Part shown: piece after piece, positions 37,655 to 46,710 of the stretch
Layout: every line of letters begins with the position of its first letter
Position numbering within the stretch: position 1 is the stretch's first letter
From: a virus
Virus record (IMG/VR): IMGVR_UViG_3300040758_000035
Location: 1-46,722 of that record
Strand: one strand, 5' to 3'
DNA length: 46,722 bases
Translations under genes and position numbers: made by a program
Notes under the pieces: generated by a model
The model's database searches: none
Seen by the model: the letters and a program-made list of their open reading frames with translations, nothing else
What the model was told of the DNA's origin: nothing

Positions 37655-38677
37655 ATGAACACCGTACTAATTAGCGGAGGCGCGGGCTTCGTCGGACGCC
37701 ACATCACTAAACGGTTTCTGGACCGAGGCGACAAAGTATGCGTTGTGGACCCGCTCGTACCCAAAACGGGAGCGATTGACCCCGTTAAATGGCCCTTTTA
37801 CATGCCTTACGACTACAACAACTTTTACTTCTTCAAGATGGATTGCCGGGAATACTTCGCTCACAACATGGAGGCTGAGTTCGACTACGCCGTCCACCTA
37901 GCCGCCATTGTCGGTGGTCGGCTTATGATCGAAGACAACCCTCTCGCCGTAGCAGAGGATCTAGCCATCGACGCCGCGTACTGGCAATGGGCAGCCAAGG
38001 CTCGGCCACGCAAGACGCTGTGTTTCAGTTCCAGCGCCGCATACCCCGTTTGTCTGCAAAACGAGGATATACGAGGCATATTATTATTAAAAGAAAATAT
38101 GTTAGATTTTAAGGCACAAGAGATTGGTATACCGGACATGAGCTACGGATGGGCGAAGCTAACGCATGAATTTCTGGCCCACCTAGCCTACGAAAAACAC
38201 GGGCTAGACTCCGTGGTGTACCGCCCATTCTCCGGGTACGGAGAAGATCAAGATATGACCTATCCGTTCCCTAGCATCTGCAAACGAGTGCTGGACTACC
38301 GGAGCATTTGCAAACGAGTGCTGGACTACCGGCACTCCCCGATCATTATGGTGTGGGGGACCGGCAATCAGATTCGGGACTTCATTCACATCGAAGACTG
38401 TGTTGACGGCATATTCAAAACCATGGACGTGATGCACGCGGGAGATACCCTCAACCTCTCGACCGGAATAGCCACCAGCATAAAGACGCTGACTTCCACC
38501 GCTGCAAAGTTGTGCGGATACGTTCCACAAGTGGTCGGTAATATACACCAGCCAGAGGGCGTCTTTGCAAGGGTTGGAGACACCGCAAAACAAAAACACT
38601 TTGGCCTTGAGCCGAAGATCACGCTTAAAGAAGGTCTGGCTAGGGCTTTGGAGTATATCGAGGCAAAACAATCATGA
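37655..38677 (+). CDS. NAD-dependent sugar epimerase/dehydratase, 340 aa
   Basis: SGGAGFVGRHITKRF (GGxGFVG at 8-14), HLAAIVGG, SSSAAYP (126-131) and YGWAK (Tyr164, Lys168) are the short-chain dehydrogenase motifs of nucleotide-sugar epimerases of the WcaG/GDP-fucose synthase type. It makes an activated sugar for the adjacent transferases; GDP-L-fucose would fit the GT10 domain but is not proven. A 10-residue tandem duplication (SICKRVLDYR twice, 207-226) comes from a 30-bp repeat. An AT-rich patch lies at about 38066-38130. Confidence 0.8.
   Translation: MNTVLISGGAGFVGRHITKRFLDRGDKVCVVDPLVPKTGAIDPVKWPFYMPYDYNNFYFFKMDCREYFAHNMEAEFDYAVHLAAIVGGRLMIEDNPLAVAEDLAIDAAYWQWAAKARPRKTLCFSSSAAYPVCLQNEDIRGILLLKENMLDFKAQEIGIPDMSYGWAKLTHEFLAHLAYEKHGLDSVVYRPFSGYGEDQDMTYPFPSICKRVLDYRSICKRVLDYRHSPIIMVWGTGNQIRDFIHIEDCVDGIFKTMDVMHAGDTLNLSTGIATSIKTLTSTAAKLCGYVPQVVGNIHQPEGVFARVGDTAKQKHFGLEPKITLKEGLARALEYIEAKQS
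38273..38332 (+). repeat. 30-bp tandem duplication inside the epimerase gene
   Basis: AGCATCTGCAAACGAGTGCT plus ten bases (38273-38302) is repeated at 38303-38332 with one change (CTG to TTG). It adds ten residues in frame. Confidence 0.9.
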
Positions 38678-39405
38678 AGCAACCATTATTAAGTATTCTT
38701 ATTCCTACGGTGCCCTCACGAAAAGAAAAGTTTAATAGGCTACTGCGTGGATTAAATGCACAAAAGAATGCATTGCCGAACCCCGAGGAAGTCGAGATCA
38801 TAACGCTAGAAGACAACGGCGAAATAACGATAGGTGCAAAGCGTAATAAATTACTTGATATGGCAAACGGAACCCACCTCTGCTATATCGACGATGATGA
38901 CCGTGTATTCTCAGACTATTTGGAACTTATCATAGATACTTTGCATTCGCATCCAGATGTTGACGTAATAGGAATGACCATCTTCTGGACAGAAGACATT
39001 TACAAAAAGCCTCGCTTGTTAGTGCGTACTCCTGAGTACAAGACGCTTTGGTTTGTGAAAGACACCGACCAGACTGTTACAGGTGGGAGAACAGCTCACT
39101 GGAACCCGACAAAGGCGAGCATTGCGAAGTCTGAAAAGTTTCCAGATGTTCAAAAAGGGGAAGACGCTGCATGGAGTGCTAAAATTTCTAACAAAATTAA
39201 AACCTTTGTTATGATCGACGTTCCTTTGTATCATTACGACTACCGCACGCAAGAGACGCTGACTAAGCCTTCCTTAATGAATATCCGGCCTAACATCGCG
39301 TCTAACCACCAATATGTAATGCGAGATGGCCATGTGACGGAGCTAGATGAAACAGGAAAAGTAGTAAAAGTACTTCCAAAAGGAAGAACAATAGACCAAG
39401 GCTAA
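38674..39405 (+). CDS. Glycosyltransferase family 2, 243 aa
   Basis: LLSILIPTVPSRKEKFNRLL, IITLEDNGEITIGAKRN and HLCYIDDDDRVFSDYLELI: the GT-A fold with the DxD-type metal site in YIDDDD (residues 72-75) and a later VQKGEDAAWSAK motif supplying the catalytic acidic residue. It uses a nucleotide sugar, possibly the one made by the epimerase. Coupled by ATGA. Confidence 0.8.
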   Translation: MKQPLLSILIPTVPSRKEKFNRLLRGLNAQKNALPNPEEVEIITLEDNGEITIGAKRNKLLDMANGTHLCYIDDDDRVFSDYLELIIDTLHSHPDVDVIGMTIFWTEDIYKKPRLLVRTPEYKTLWFVKDTDQTVTGGRTAHWNPTKASIAKSEKFPDVQKGEDAAWSAKISNKIKTFVMIDVPLYHYDYRTQETLTKPSLMNIRPNIASNHQYVMRDGHVTELDETGKVVKVLPKGRTIDQG

Positions 39406-39416
39406 CGGAGGAAAAA

Positions 39417-39593
39417 ATGAACAACTTAGATGGGGCTATTTGGGTATTTTTGGGATTGATTCTGGTTGTTGCTTGGTTTGTGCCTGCTTTGATAGAATGG
39501 GTAGGACGTATAGCGATTCAAACTATTACAACGGCGGCTGGAGTCAACGAAGCATGGCAAAAGAATTTTCCCTCAGACCAGAAAACTTCTTAA
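39417..39593 (+). CDS. Small membrane protein, 58 aa
   Basis: MNNLDGAIWVFLGLILVVAW then FVPALIEWVGRI: one transmembrane helix (about residues 8-28) with a charged C-terminal tail. GGAGGAAAAA precedes the ATG. A holin-like role is conceivable, but the endolysin is 10 kb away. Confidence 0.6.
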   Translation: MNNLDGAIWVFLGLILVVAWFVPALIEWVGRIAIQTITTAAGVNEAWQKNFPSDQKTS

Positions 39594-39661
39594 AACAGCG
39601 GCAATCGTATCGCTCCTATGCAAAGAACGTCAGACTTCCGACTGTAGAAGTCTTGGGGTGA
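39554..39661 (+). CDS. Possible small protein, 35 aa
   Basis: MAKEFSLRPENFLKQRQSYR then SYAKNVRLPTVEVLG. GGAG lies ten bases upstream. It overlaps the membrane protein gene and the 3' end of the convergent leftward hydrolase gene by 46 bases. Weakly supported. Confidence 0.35.
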   Translation: MAKEFSLRPENFLKQRQSYRSYAKNVRLPTVEVLG

Positions 39662-40092
39662 CTTGCCGGGTCCCGAACAATTCTTTCCAAAAATTCTTTG
39701 TTTGTTATGCCCGAGAGTTCCGCCCAATACTTTCCAGTACGAACCTGCGCGGAATCTCCGCCCTGCCAAGCATACCGCTCGATGGGCATCGGCGCTGTGA
39801 CGCTCGTAAGGTTGTCGGACGCAGACCCATCATATACGCCGTCAATCCTCGCCAAGACCCGATGCACAATTGGGTCTCTCAGGTCCGGCCAGTCCAAATT
39901 AAGTGGGGCATCGTTATACCGCAGTCTGCCAGCATATTCGATCACCTTCAGCCAGAACCCGCCTTCCCACCCAGCCCTTTGTCTATTTCTAATAGCAAAG
40001 GCCACTGCCATCATTGCCTGCTCACCAAGATGGCCCGCTTCCTGCCAGACTTTCATAAACAATTGTGCTTTCTCGAAATTTTCCTTCGTCAT
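39616..40092 (-). CDS. Cell wall hydrolase-like protein (SleB/CwlJ type), 158 aa
   Basis: AIRNRQRAGW (as in the SleB family A-x-V-x-NR), then GGFWLKVIEYAGRL, SDNLTSVTAPMPIERYAWQG. These resemble the SleB/CwlJ hydrolase fold, where a glutamate early in the protein (here in KENFEKAQLFMKVWQEAGHL) is catalytic. Role at entry or lysis likely. Minus-strand start is coupled (ATGA) to the upstream gene with GAGAGG. The final residues overlap a small convergent gene. Assignment is moderate. Confidence 0.55.
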   Translation of the reverse strand: MTKENFEKAQLFMKVWQEAGHLGEQAMMAVAFAIRNRQRAGWEGGFWLKVIEYAGRLRYNDAPLNLDWPDLRDPIVHRVLARIDGVYDGSASDNLTSVTAPMPIERYAWQGGDSAQVRTGKYWAELSGITNKEFLERIVRDPASHPKTSTVGSLTFFA

Positions 40093-40757
40093 TCATACCT
40101 CTCATTCGGTCGAATGCGGGCACGTTCGACCCACTCCTCTCCATCGGCAAACCGATGGTTGCGCTGCTCAAAAAGATACTTCCGAAACAATGCGCCGGGC
40201 GTCCCTGTGGCGAAGCCGAACAGCTTTTGCATTTCAGACTCCGTAATCAGGCCGGACCTGAGCAAGACGAGCAACACCGCCCGCCAGCCTCGCGCCGCGA
40301 GCTTCTTCGGCAGGCCATGCTCGTCAAGGGTAATGTAGGACCATTCCGGCATCACACCGTCATCCAGAGCCAGTACATAGCGCGGTTTGCCGCCTCCTAC
40401 GCTGGCATTCAGGCCCCTCATGCCCCTCACTCCCCAAGAATTGAGAATGAAGCGTCTGCGTGGCAGCGTATTCAACATCTGTACGAACTGCTGAATGTGC
40501 AGACGGCGCCCGGGGCGCTCCGAAGTAATCTCATCTTGGTCTCGAACCCGGAAATGACGATGGCGCTCACAGTTCAAAAAAAATTTTTCTTCCCAAGCAT
40601 CTTTGGCTCTTTTTGAGACATGGCTAGAATAAATGCTTGGGGCAGCCTCTTGCGCTTGCAAAATCTCATGCTCGATGCGAATCTGCGTTTCGATGTCGGG
40701 CTGGTAGGCGTCTATCTTTCTAGCTAAAGACCCTCCTTCATATATTGGAAGAGGCAC
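40089..40757 (-). CDS. Hypothetical protein, 222 aa
   Basis: The GTG start at 40757 follows AGGAG. The protein is mixed alpha/beta with a basic centre (RRRFILNSWGVRGMRGLNAS, KPRYVLALDDGVMPEWSYIT). No family recognised. It lies in the leftward block with the hydrolase-like gene and may be a virion or lysis-associated protein. Confidence 0.65.
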   Translation of the reverse strand: MPLPIYEGGSLARKIDAYQPDIETQIRIEHEILQAQEAAPSIYSSHVSKRAKDAWEEKFFLNCERHRHFRVRDQDEITSERPGRRLHIQQFVQMLNTLPRRRFILNSWGVRGMRGLNASVGGGKPRYVLALDDGVMPEWSYITLDEHGLPKKLAARGWRAVLLVLLRSGLITESEMQKLFGFATGTPGALFRKYLFEQRNHRFADGEEWVERARIRPNERYE

Positions 40758-41238
40758 GAATTTGTCTCCTTACTGCTTCGCGCTTAAACGCCGCAATGCT
40801 TAATTTTTTTCTGTGTTCCTGTGTAAACTTCTTTCCCAACATGGTTCCGGGTTTTCCCAAATGTGCTAGTCTCATTTTTAATTTTGTTTCTTCAGTACAA
40901 GAAGGGCGTATTTGGCCAGCACGAGATGCTCGAAGTTTGGCTCTAGTTTCGGAGGTAGGGCGATGATTGTTGCCTCCGGGAAGTAGGTTGTATCCCTTCG
41001 GAGCTATCGTATGGCGTGAAAATATATGGGCCTCTTCTCCAACATTCATTTCTTCTAAAGTTCGTGGCCATGCTAATGTTGATAATTCAAAATTTTCAGC
41101 ACCATACTTCTTAATAGCCAGATCAATAGCTTGTTGTTTTCCACACAAATGGATTTGCCAACGTCGTTCTAAACTTTGCACAGTCTGTCCGACGTATTCT
41201 TTTCCGTTGATTTTGTTGCGAATTAGATAAATAACCAT
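40738..41238 (-). CDS. GIY-YIG homing endonuclease, 166 aa
   Basis: MVIYLIRNKINGKEYVGQTV and SLERRWQIHL give the GIY-YIG catalytic domain (YVGQT, Arg26). The C-terminal half has two NUMOD3-type motifs (RPTSETRAKLRASRAG; EETKLKMRLAHLGK), which bind DNA in homing endonucleases. It is AT-rich compared with its neighbours and overlaps the next gene by 20 bases, six bases after the previous stop: a free-standing mobile endonuclease. Confidence 0.88.
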   Translation of the reverse strand: MVIYLIRNKINGKEYVGQTVQSLERRWQIHLCGKQQAIDLAIKKYGAENFELSTLAWPRTLEEMNVGEEAHIFSRHTIAPKGYNLLPGGNNHRPTSETRAKLRASRAGQIRPSCTEETKLKMRLAHLGKPGTMLGKKFTQEHRKKLSIAAFKREAVRRQIRASSNI

Positions 41239-41243
41239 ATAGG

Positions 41244-41390
41244 TTACTTTTTCTCTTTAGGGGAGTTTGTAGTCTTCGGCTTTATGCGAATGTCTTTGTA
41301 GATGCGTTCCCGAATCTTTGCCTTCTCAGACTCAGGCAACATCCGTAGCCTGCCCAACAGCTTTTGAAATTCTAACTCATCTGGGCGCAT
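41244..41390 (-). CDS. Small hypothetical protein, 48 aa
   Basis: MRPDELEFQKLLGRLRMLPE and then a basic tail (KIREERIY-type, ending SPKEKK). AGAGGTG lies before the minus-strand ATG. It sits between a strong leftward promoter and the GIY-YIG gene. Function unknown. Confidence 0.6.
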   Translation of the reverse strand: MRPDELEFQKLLGRLRMLPESEKAKIRERIYKDIRIKPKTTNSPKEKK

Positions 41391-41413
41391 ATATCACCTC
41401 TTCTTTCCTTCAT
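41372..41413 (-). CDS. 13-residue leader peptide candidate
   Basis: MKERRGDICAQMS then stop, preceded by the best ribosome binding site in the area (AAGGAGGTGAG). It overlaps the next gene in another frame. It could be a translational-coupling leader for 41244-41390. Confidence 0.35.
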   Translation of the reverse strand: MKERRGDICAQMS

Positions 41414-41428
41414 AACTCACCTCCTTAC

Positions 41429-41457
41429 AGTATAGCAAAACTAAAAGCGGATGTCAA
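41429..41457 (-). promoter_or_regulatory. Strong sigma-70 promoter, leftward
   Basis: On the minus strand TTGACA (41452-41457) and TATACT (41429-41434) with a 17-base spacer: the best consensus match in the window. Starts leftward toward 41244-41390, the GIY-YIG gene and the hydrolase-like gene. Confidence 0.85.
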
Positions 41458-44400
41458 TACCCTCTTCCAGCTTTGCCAATGGCCTCAAGGCGCTTCATTC
41501 TTTGAGCCTGAGACGTGTTGCTGGCGAACGTGCTTGCTCCTTTTATTGGAGCAGCGGCATGCTCGTCCGCGCCTTTCATAGCTTGTTTAGCCAGCCAAAT
41601 CGCTTCTCCGCCGGTCGGACCATACTTCCTCTGGTAAGCGAGCTTTGACTCGTCCTCAACAGGCTGATCTTTCATTAGGTCCCAAAACTTTTGTCTCCGA
41701 GCTTCGAGGTCAGTAGTTTTAAGAGCATCATTAACTCTGTCAGGAATAGCTTCTTTACCACGAATATCATTAACGAGTTTTTGCACTTCCTCCTGAGAAA
41801 ATTTCCTCCGACCAACATTCTCAGGGTCTCTAAAGAAGTTAATAGCCTGACTGACGGCGTTTGGATAATGACGCAACAATTCCTTAGCGTGCTGTGAATA
41901 TGTGTCCCACGCTTGCTGGTGAAGTTCTTTCGGTATTCCTAACGCCTCTAAAACTTTCTTAAATCTGTAGCCGTCGCTTCCAATTACATTCATGTCTGCA
42001 TTACGACTAGTATAACCCATGATCTCGTCTATACGAGGCCCGGCTGCAAATGTAAGAAGTTTGCTTTGTATAGGATTATTTTTCCCAATTTCAATAGCAC
42101 GAGTTCCCGCAAACGTCGCCAACAGATTGCTTATTTCTTCAGGATGGTCTGCCTCTGCTTGGACTATTTTATCAAAATCAATACGTGTGCGTGCCCCTGT
42201 CGGAGTAAATTCAATCCCTTCTTTCGTGGGTGTATCAGTAATATCTGCCATTAAACAATGGCCTGCGGCTTCATGGCCGAAAATTACTTCCTCTTTACTA
42301 ATATCAAATGAATTAAGATTTTCATTAGTAATAATCGGTCGTGCAATACGCCATTCACCAGCCCTGTTTCCGTACTTGATCTGGAACGGCTTCCAGCCCT
42401 TATATTTTTCGCCGCTGGTGTCGATCTTTTTCTGCGCCTCGGCCTCGCTGTCAAACTTCCCACGGAAATCCATGGTGCCTTTGTTGGCCTGCTGTGTGGC
42501 AAGAATTTCCTCGTCTGTCATCGGAGCGACGCCCTTTGCTTTAGGCGCGACAGCTTCGGGGTGAGATTCTTTGAACTGTTTGATGTAATTGTCTGCTTCA
42601 GGTGTTCCTGCCGTAATCTTGCTCTTAGGAAGAGGTGGTTCTCCAACACCTTCGGCTGAGCCTAGTGGAACTATTGTTATTTTTTTCAATATGCCTCTTG
42701 ACACAGCGTCATCTATGAAACTTTTGCTGTAAATTCCAGTTCCTGCTCCCGATAGTTCTGATATATTGTCTGGATATTCAATGTAACGCCTTCCTTCAGT
42801 AGTTTCTATCACATTAACACGTTGATTATTTCTGGTGTTCAAGTAACTTTCTATAACACGAGTACTAGATTCTTGAGGCGGCGGGGCCTCAATTTTAGGA
42901 GTCTTAACTTTGGGCACTTCGCCTTCGGCGTGAGACGGCGCAGCTACTTCCTGAAATGCTCTTACCGCCGGAGCGATCTCTGGCGGAGGAGTCAGGTCGC
43001 GGCGCATCATCAAGTTCTCAGGCGTGACTTCCTTCTCAGAAAGCGTGTACGTTGTGTTACCACGTTCGGGGTCCGTAAAGTACGCAGTTCCTTCCACGGT
43101 CCCGTTGTACACCATGGGCTTTGCACCGTCTACGGCTGTAGCCTCTGCTGCTTTTGCATGGGCCTCAACGTGATTTGGAGGCGTCTGTTTCTGTGTTCCG
43201 GGTTTGGCCGGTGCCTTGGCTGGCTCTGCTGGCTTAGCCTCTTCCACATCCCTTACTTCCTCACCTGTAGCCTTCGCAGGCGTGCCCGGCGCTGGCTGGC
43301 CGTTGGCCTCACGCGCCTTCGCTTCTTGCTCTGCCCGCAGAATAGGCGTAGCCGGATGCTCGCCCAGGGTAGGCTCTGGCGTAATCTTTCCAAAATCAAC
43401 GTTTCCTGCCGCCGTAGGCTGGCCTACCGGAGGGGTCTTAAAGGCAGTTCCTTCAGTTGGAGCAGGGGCAGGCGCGGCAGGCGCAACCATGGCCTTCGGC
43501 GTAGCCTCGGGCGCAGCCTTCTCAGTCGGCGCAGCAGCCTCTTCTCCCGGAACCTCTTCAAAACCCCTCTCCCCAGCGATGCGATTGAAGATAGGAGCTA
43601 GGTTGTGCGCGGCCTTTTGTGCGCCGCTAACCACAGTCGGATTTTCTGAAAGCTCTTTAGGAATGTCTCTCGCCAAGGCTCCCATAGACTCGAAGCCAAG
43701 GCCGTACAACATCATGGTCACGAGACCCTTCACTGGCACAGGCGCGGAGTCTCGCACTTTCCATAGGATAGCCCCTGCCGTAGCACGGGTCCCGTATTTC
43801 ACAGCGAGTTGTCCAAGCGACGGCGCACCTTCTTTAGGCGGAGCGGCTGCATACTTTGCAAGCCAAATTCCCGCAGCTTTGTCCACGGCCTCAAGGCCCA
43901 TGCCCGTCAAACCGGCTGTGCCGATCATCAAGGCTCCTCCAACGGCTCCCTCGGCGGCTCCCTTCAAACCTTCACTACCCGCAGCGCCCTTGACTCCGCC
44001 GATAGCACCACCAACCGTGGCACCACGCACGGCGTCCAAACCAAGACTGATAAAGCGAGCGGCGTATGGACTTGTTTTTGCCAAGTCAGCAATCTTCCCG
44101 GCCAGCCCGAGCTTCGCAGCAACGCTCAAACCTTTCAATGCTGCGTCACCAGAAATCCACTCCGCAATACCTTCGGCAAACTTACCGGCGCTTTCATACG
44201 CCGTCTTGCCTTCGGTATCCACAGTCATGATCTTCGGCATGTTGTTTGTAGTCCAGTCGTCGGCAACTTTTTCTCCAACAACATGCGCAATCACGCCCTT
44301 TAAACCACGCAGCGTCTCGACCGCACCTTTTCCCATGCCGGTCACAAACTCGGCCTCTGGACCCATGCCCATTTGATGCGCATCCGGCGGCTTAGCAAGT

Positions 44401-44855
44401 TCCTTCAACGCCTGATCTTGTTTTGCGTTCGGGTCAAGCATTCCCTTCGTGTCTCCGGCGAGCACACGCATCTTAGGGTCTGCCTTCATTGCGTCGATGA
44501 CTTGCTCTTTAGGCATTCTTCCGATGTGTCCACTGGACAACCGGACAGTAACGTAGCCGGGCGCATTAGGAATCTCCGTGGCTCCGGGATCGACCTTCAG
44601 AGCCTTTTCGATGTCCTCACTATTCCCGACTGCGATGTGCCCAGTGCTCAGGCGGATAACACGGTTGTCTGGAATATGCGACACCTGTTCCCCGGCCTTC
44701 GCAAGTTCGTCAACGGTAGGAATAGTCACCGGGGCCGCTGGAATCAAAGATTGCGTCGGAGGCGCAGGAGCGGCCTCAGACGGCACATTAACTGCTACCG
44801 GCTCTTCCAAGTTTGGTGTTGCCGGAGTTTGAATGCCTTGTTCTTGATCTGCCAT
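41454..44855 (-). CDS. Large putative virion protein, 1133 aa
   Basis: A long multidomain protein with Ala/Pro-rich linkers (about 1-60 and 425-620). A repeated motif occurs early: VIRLSTGHIAVGNSEDIEKA and VTVRLSSGHIGRMPKEQVID. A glycine/alanine-rich region (AVRGATVGGAIGGVKGAAGS, near 270-300) could be membrane-active. Near residue 880 lies IFGHEAAGHCL, resembling a zinc metalloprotease signature but spaced HExxxH, so catalysis is uncertain. Size, composition and pairing with the next large gene suggest an internal virion or ejection protein. The C terminus overlaps the leftward promoter. Confidence 0.6.
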   Translation of the reverse strand: MADQEQGIQTPATPNLEEPVAVNVPSEAAPAPPTQSLIPAAPVTIPTVDELAKAGEQVSHIPDNRVIRLSTGHIAVGNSEDIEKALKVDPGATEIPNAPGYVTVRLSSGHIGRMPKEQVIDAMKADPKMRVLAGDTKGMLDPNAKQDQALKELAKPPDAHQMGMGPEAEFVTGMGKGAVETLRGLKGVIAHVVGEKVADDWTTNNMPKIMTVDTEGKTAYESAGKFAEGIAEWISGDAALKGLSVAAKLGLAGKIADLAKTSPYAARFISLGLDAVRGATVGGAIGGVKGAAGSEGLKGAAEGAVGGALMIGTAGLTGMGLEAVDKAAGIWLAKYAAAPPKEGAPSLGQLAVKYGTRATAGAILWKVRDSAPVPVKGLVTMMLYGLGFESMGALARDIPKELSENPTVVSGAQKAAHNLAPIFNRIAGERGFEEVPGEEAAAPTEKAAPEATPKAMVAPAAPAPAPTEGTAFKTPPVGQPTAAGNVDFGKITPEPTLGEHPATPILRAEQEAKAREANGQPAPGTPAKATGEEVRDVEEAKPAEPAKAPAKPGTQKQTPPNHVEAHAKAAEATAVDGAKPMVYNGTVEGTAYFTDPERGNTTYTLSEKEVTPENLMMRRDLTPPPEIAPAVRAFQEVAAPSHAEGEVPKVKTPKIEAPPPQESSTRVIESYLNTRNNQRVNVIETTEGRRYIEYPDNISELSGAGTGIYSKSFIDDAVSRGILKKITIVPLGSAEGVGEPPLPKSKITAGTPEADNYIKQFKESHPEAVAPKAKGVAPMTDEEILATQQANKGTMDFRGKFDSEAEAQKKIDTSGEKYKGWKPFQIKYGNRAGEWRIARPIITNENLNSFDISKEEVIFGHEAAGHCLMADITDTPTKEGIEFTPTGARTRIDFDKIVQAEADHPEEISNLLATFAGTRAIEIGKNNPIQSKLLTFAAGPRIDEIMGYTSRNADMNVIGSDGYRFKKVLEALGIPKELHQQAWDTYSQHAKELLRHYPNAVSQAINFFRDPENVGRRKFSQEEVQKLVNDIRGKEAIPDRVNDALKTTDLEARRQKFWDLMKDQPVEDESKLAYQRKYGPTGGEAIWLAKQAMKGADEHAAAPIKGASTFASNTSQAQRMKRLEAIGKAGRGY

Positions 44856-44865
44856 AGTCCCTCAC

Positions 44866-46710
44866 TTACTGACTGATTACAAGCCCCGGAGCGGCTTGTT
44901 TTACTTTGTCTAGAATGTTTTGTTGTTCGCCTTGTTGAAATCTTGGGTGCTGTCCGTCCATCTCACCAAATCCGCCAGTTTCTTGTTCATTCAAACCATA
45001 TAACCGACGCAGATACATATTGCGTCCAAACCGTGCAACACGTTTTGAATTAACCATGTTGATGATGCCGTCAAAGGCTTGCTTACGTTGCTCCGGCGAC
45101 AACTTTGCGTCCACTACCTTCAACACCTGAGCGCGGGCCGTATCCGTTCCGCCACCGCCCATGACTTGTGAAAGATCGTCCGCCGCACCGATGGCCAACG
45201 CAGCAACCTTCGCTGGCGCTCCACCACCCGTTGCCATTTGCACAATGTCTTCCCACTTATTAAGCATGGGAAGTTGTGTCTGACCAGCTAGTCCTTCTGA
45301 TGCCGTTCGCAACTGTGCTAAAGTTCCATGTTCGCTAACAAGAGAATTAGCATTAGTAAAGAATTGAACGTTTTGGACGCCTTGCGACTGACGCTCTGCC
45401 ACGTCTTCGGCCACAGCGTCATACGGAGGAAGTCCGTGATCTTTGCAATATTGCTGAGTAGCATGTAATGCTTGAGTAATCCAGTCTGTGGTCATGCCCC
45501 GGTTCTTAAAATCCGCAATAGTCATAGTACGATTTGCAAGAAATTCTGCCGCTGATTTAGGGTCTCCTACTTTGATGTCTTGTTCAAACTTCGCCTGAGT
45601 GTACTTGTCATTCATCCATGCCGAGTGCCCGGCCTTAGCCGCAGCGATGCCGTGGTTGATACGAACAAGGCGAGCGGGGTCAGTCTCAGTCTGGCGCAGT
45701 TCACCTAACATCGCCAAAGTTCCTGCGGCTTTATCCCCAGTAAACGCATTGTCATCTGATTCGATTTTTACTAAAGGATCATGTTTCTTTTTGATGAAAT
45801 CTTCAGCCGCATCCACACGCTGAGTAGTAAAGGTGTGTGTTTTTATACCGGCTTTAATTTCCGCAGCATTCGTTGCAAGGATGTTGTTAGCCCCGTCTTC
45901 AGTAAGAGCACCCACTTGCAATTTTTGCTTTTCTTCCAATTCGGAACGCTCTGCTGCTTTCTTTTCTTCGCGGAAATCGGCCAACTCTTTTTGCTTGCTT
46001 TGGTACAGATTCTTGGCAATCCACGTGGCTCCCCACGGGTTGTCCTTATCCATCTTTTGCAGATCGGTTACCACGTCACCGGTGCTTCCCTTGTACTTCG
46101 TGGACCACTGGTTCAAAGCGCGCTGCGCGACGAACAATTCGGAGCCTTTTAGGTTGTAGAAATCCTTGACCGTAAACGGAGTCTTGTTCTCGATGCCCGC
46201 GTCTTTAAGTTCCTTTTGCGCAGTCTCCATTGAAGAGATCGCGTTAAGAGCCTGCCCATTCAAGTTGTACAAAGTGATGGCAGGGACTTCGGCTCCCATC
46301 TTGACTTCGACACCAAGCTGCTTGCTCAATTGCTGGCGCAAGTCTTCCGAATTGACCGTGACGGTTTGCGAAGCCAAATCCATGTCAGGCGACGTTGCTC
46401 GCAGAATAAACCAGCTTTGCTGCATCTTGCCCGGACGAGTTGGGTCAGGGATAGGCGGGCCGGGTGAAGCAAATTGCTTGGCTGCTCCATAACCTGCTTT
46501 GATTCCTTTGTTCAACTCTTCCTGCATTGTAGCACTATCTACAGGAACTTCACCAAAGACACTCTTAATCGTTCCCATGTTCAACATGGCATCCCGTGTA
46601 GGAAGCGCATGGTCAGCAATTGACTGTAGAGCACTGGTCTCTTCCATTCCTTCATGCCGATATGCGGAGATCATACCAGCATGAGTACGAAACATTTCAA
46701 AATTCGCCAT
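44866..46710 (-). CDS. Putative virion protein, 614 aa (may extend beyond window)
   Basis: Largely helical and charged, with a coiled-coil-like stretch (KELADFREEKKAAERSELEE) near residue 240. It ends DKVKQAAPGLVISQ. No family recognised. The ATG at 46710 has no clear ribosome binding site and the frame is open to the window edge, so the real start may lie outside. It is directly upstream (leftward) of the 1133-residue gene, consistent with an ejection or internal protein pair. Confidence 0.6.
   Translation of the reverse strand: MANFEMFRTHAGMISAYRHEGMEETSALQSIADHALPTRDAMLNMGTIKSVFGEVPVDSATMQEELNKGIKAGYGAAKQFASPGPPIPDPTRPGKMQQSWFILRATSPDMDLASQTVTVNSEDLRQQLSKQLGVEVKMGAEVPAITLYNLNGQALNAISSMETAQKELKDAGIENKTPFTVKDFYNLKGSELFVAQRALNQWSTKYKGSTGDVVTDLQKMDKDNPWGATWIAKNLYQSKQKELADFREEKKAAERSELEEKQKLQVGALTEDGANNILATNAAEIKAGIKTHTFTTQRVDAAEDFIKKKHDPLVKIESDDNAFTGDKAAGTLAMLGELRQTETDPARLVRINHGIAAAKAGHSAWMNDKYTQAKFEQDIKVGDPKSAAEFLANRTMTIADFKNRGMTTDWITQALHATQQYCKDHGLPPYDAVAEDVAERQSQGVQNVQFFTNANSLVSEHGTLAQLRTASEGLAGQTQLPMLNKWEDIVQMATGGGAPAKVAALAIGAADDLSQVMGGGGTDTARAQVLKVVDAKLSPEQRKQAFDGIINMVNSKRVARFGRNMYLRRLYGLNEQETGGFGEMDGQHPRFQQGEQQNILDKVKQAAPGLVISQ

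Noticed and set aside
42240-42300. HExxH metalloprotease site in the 1133-residue protein
   Set aside because: The motif is HEAAGH, with one residue too many between Glu and His, so I did not call an active protease.
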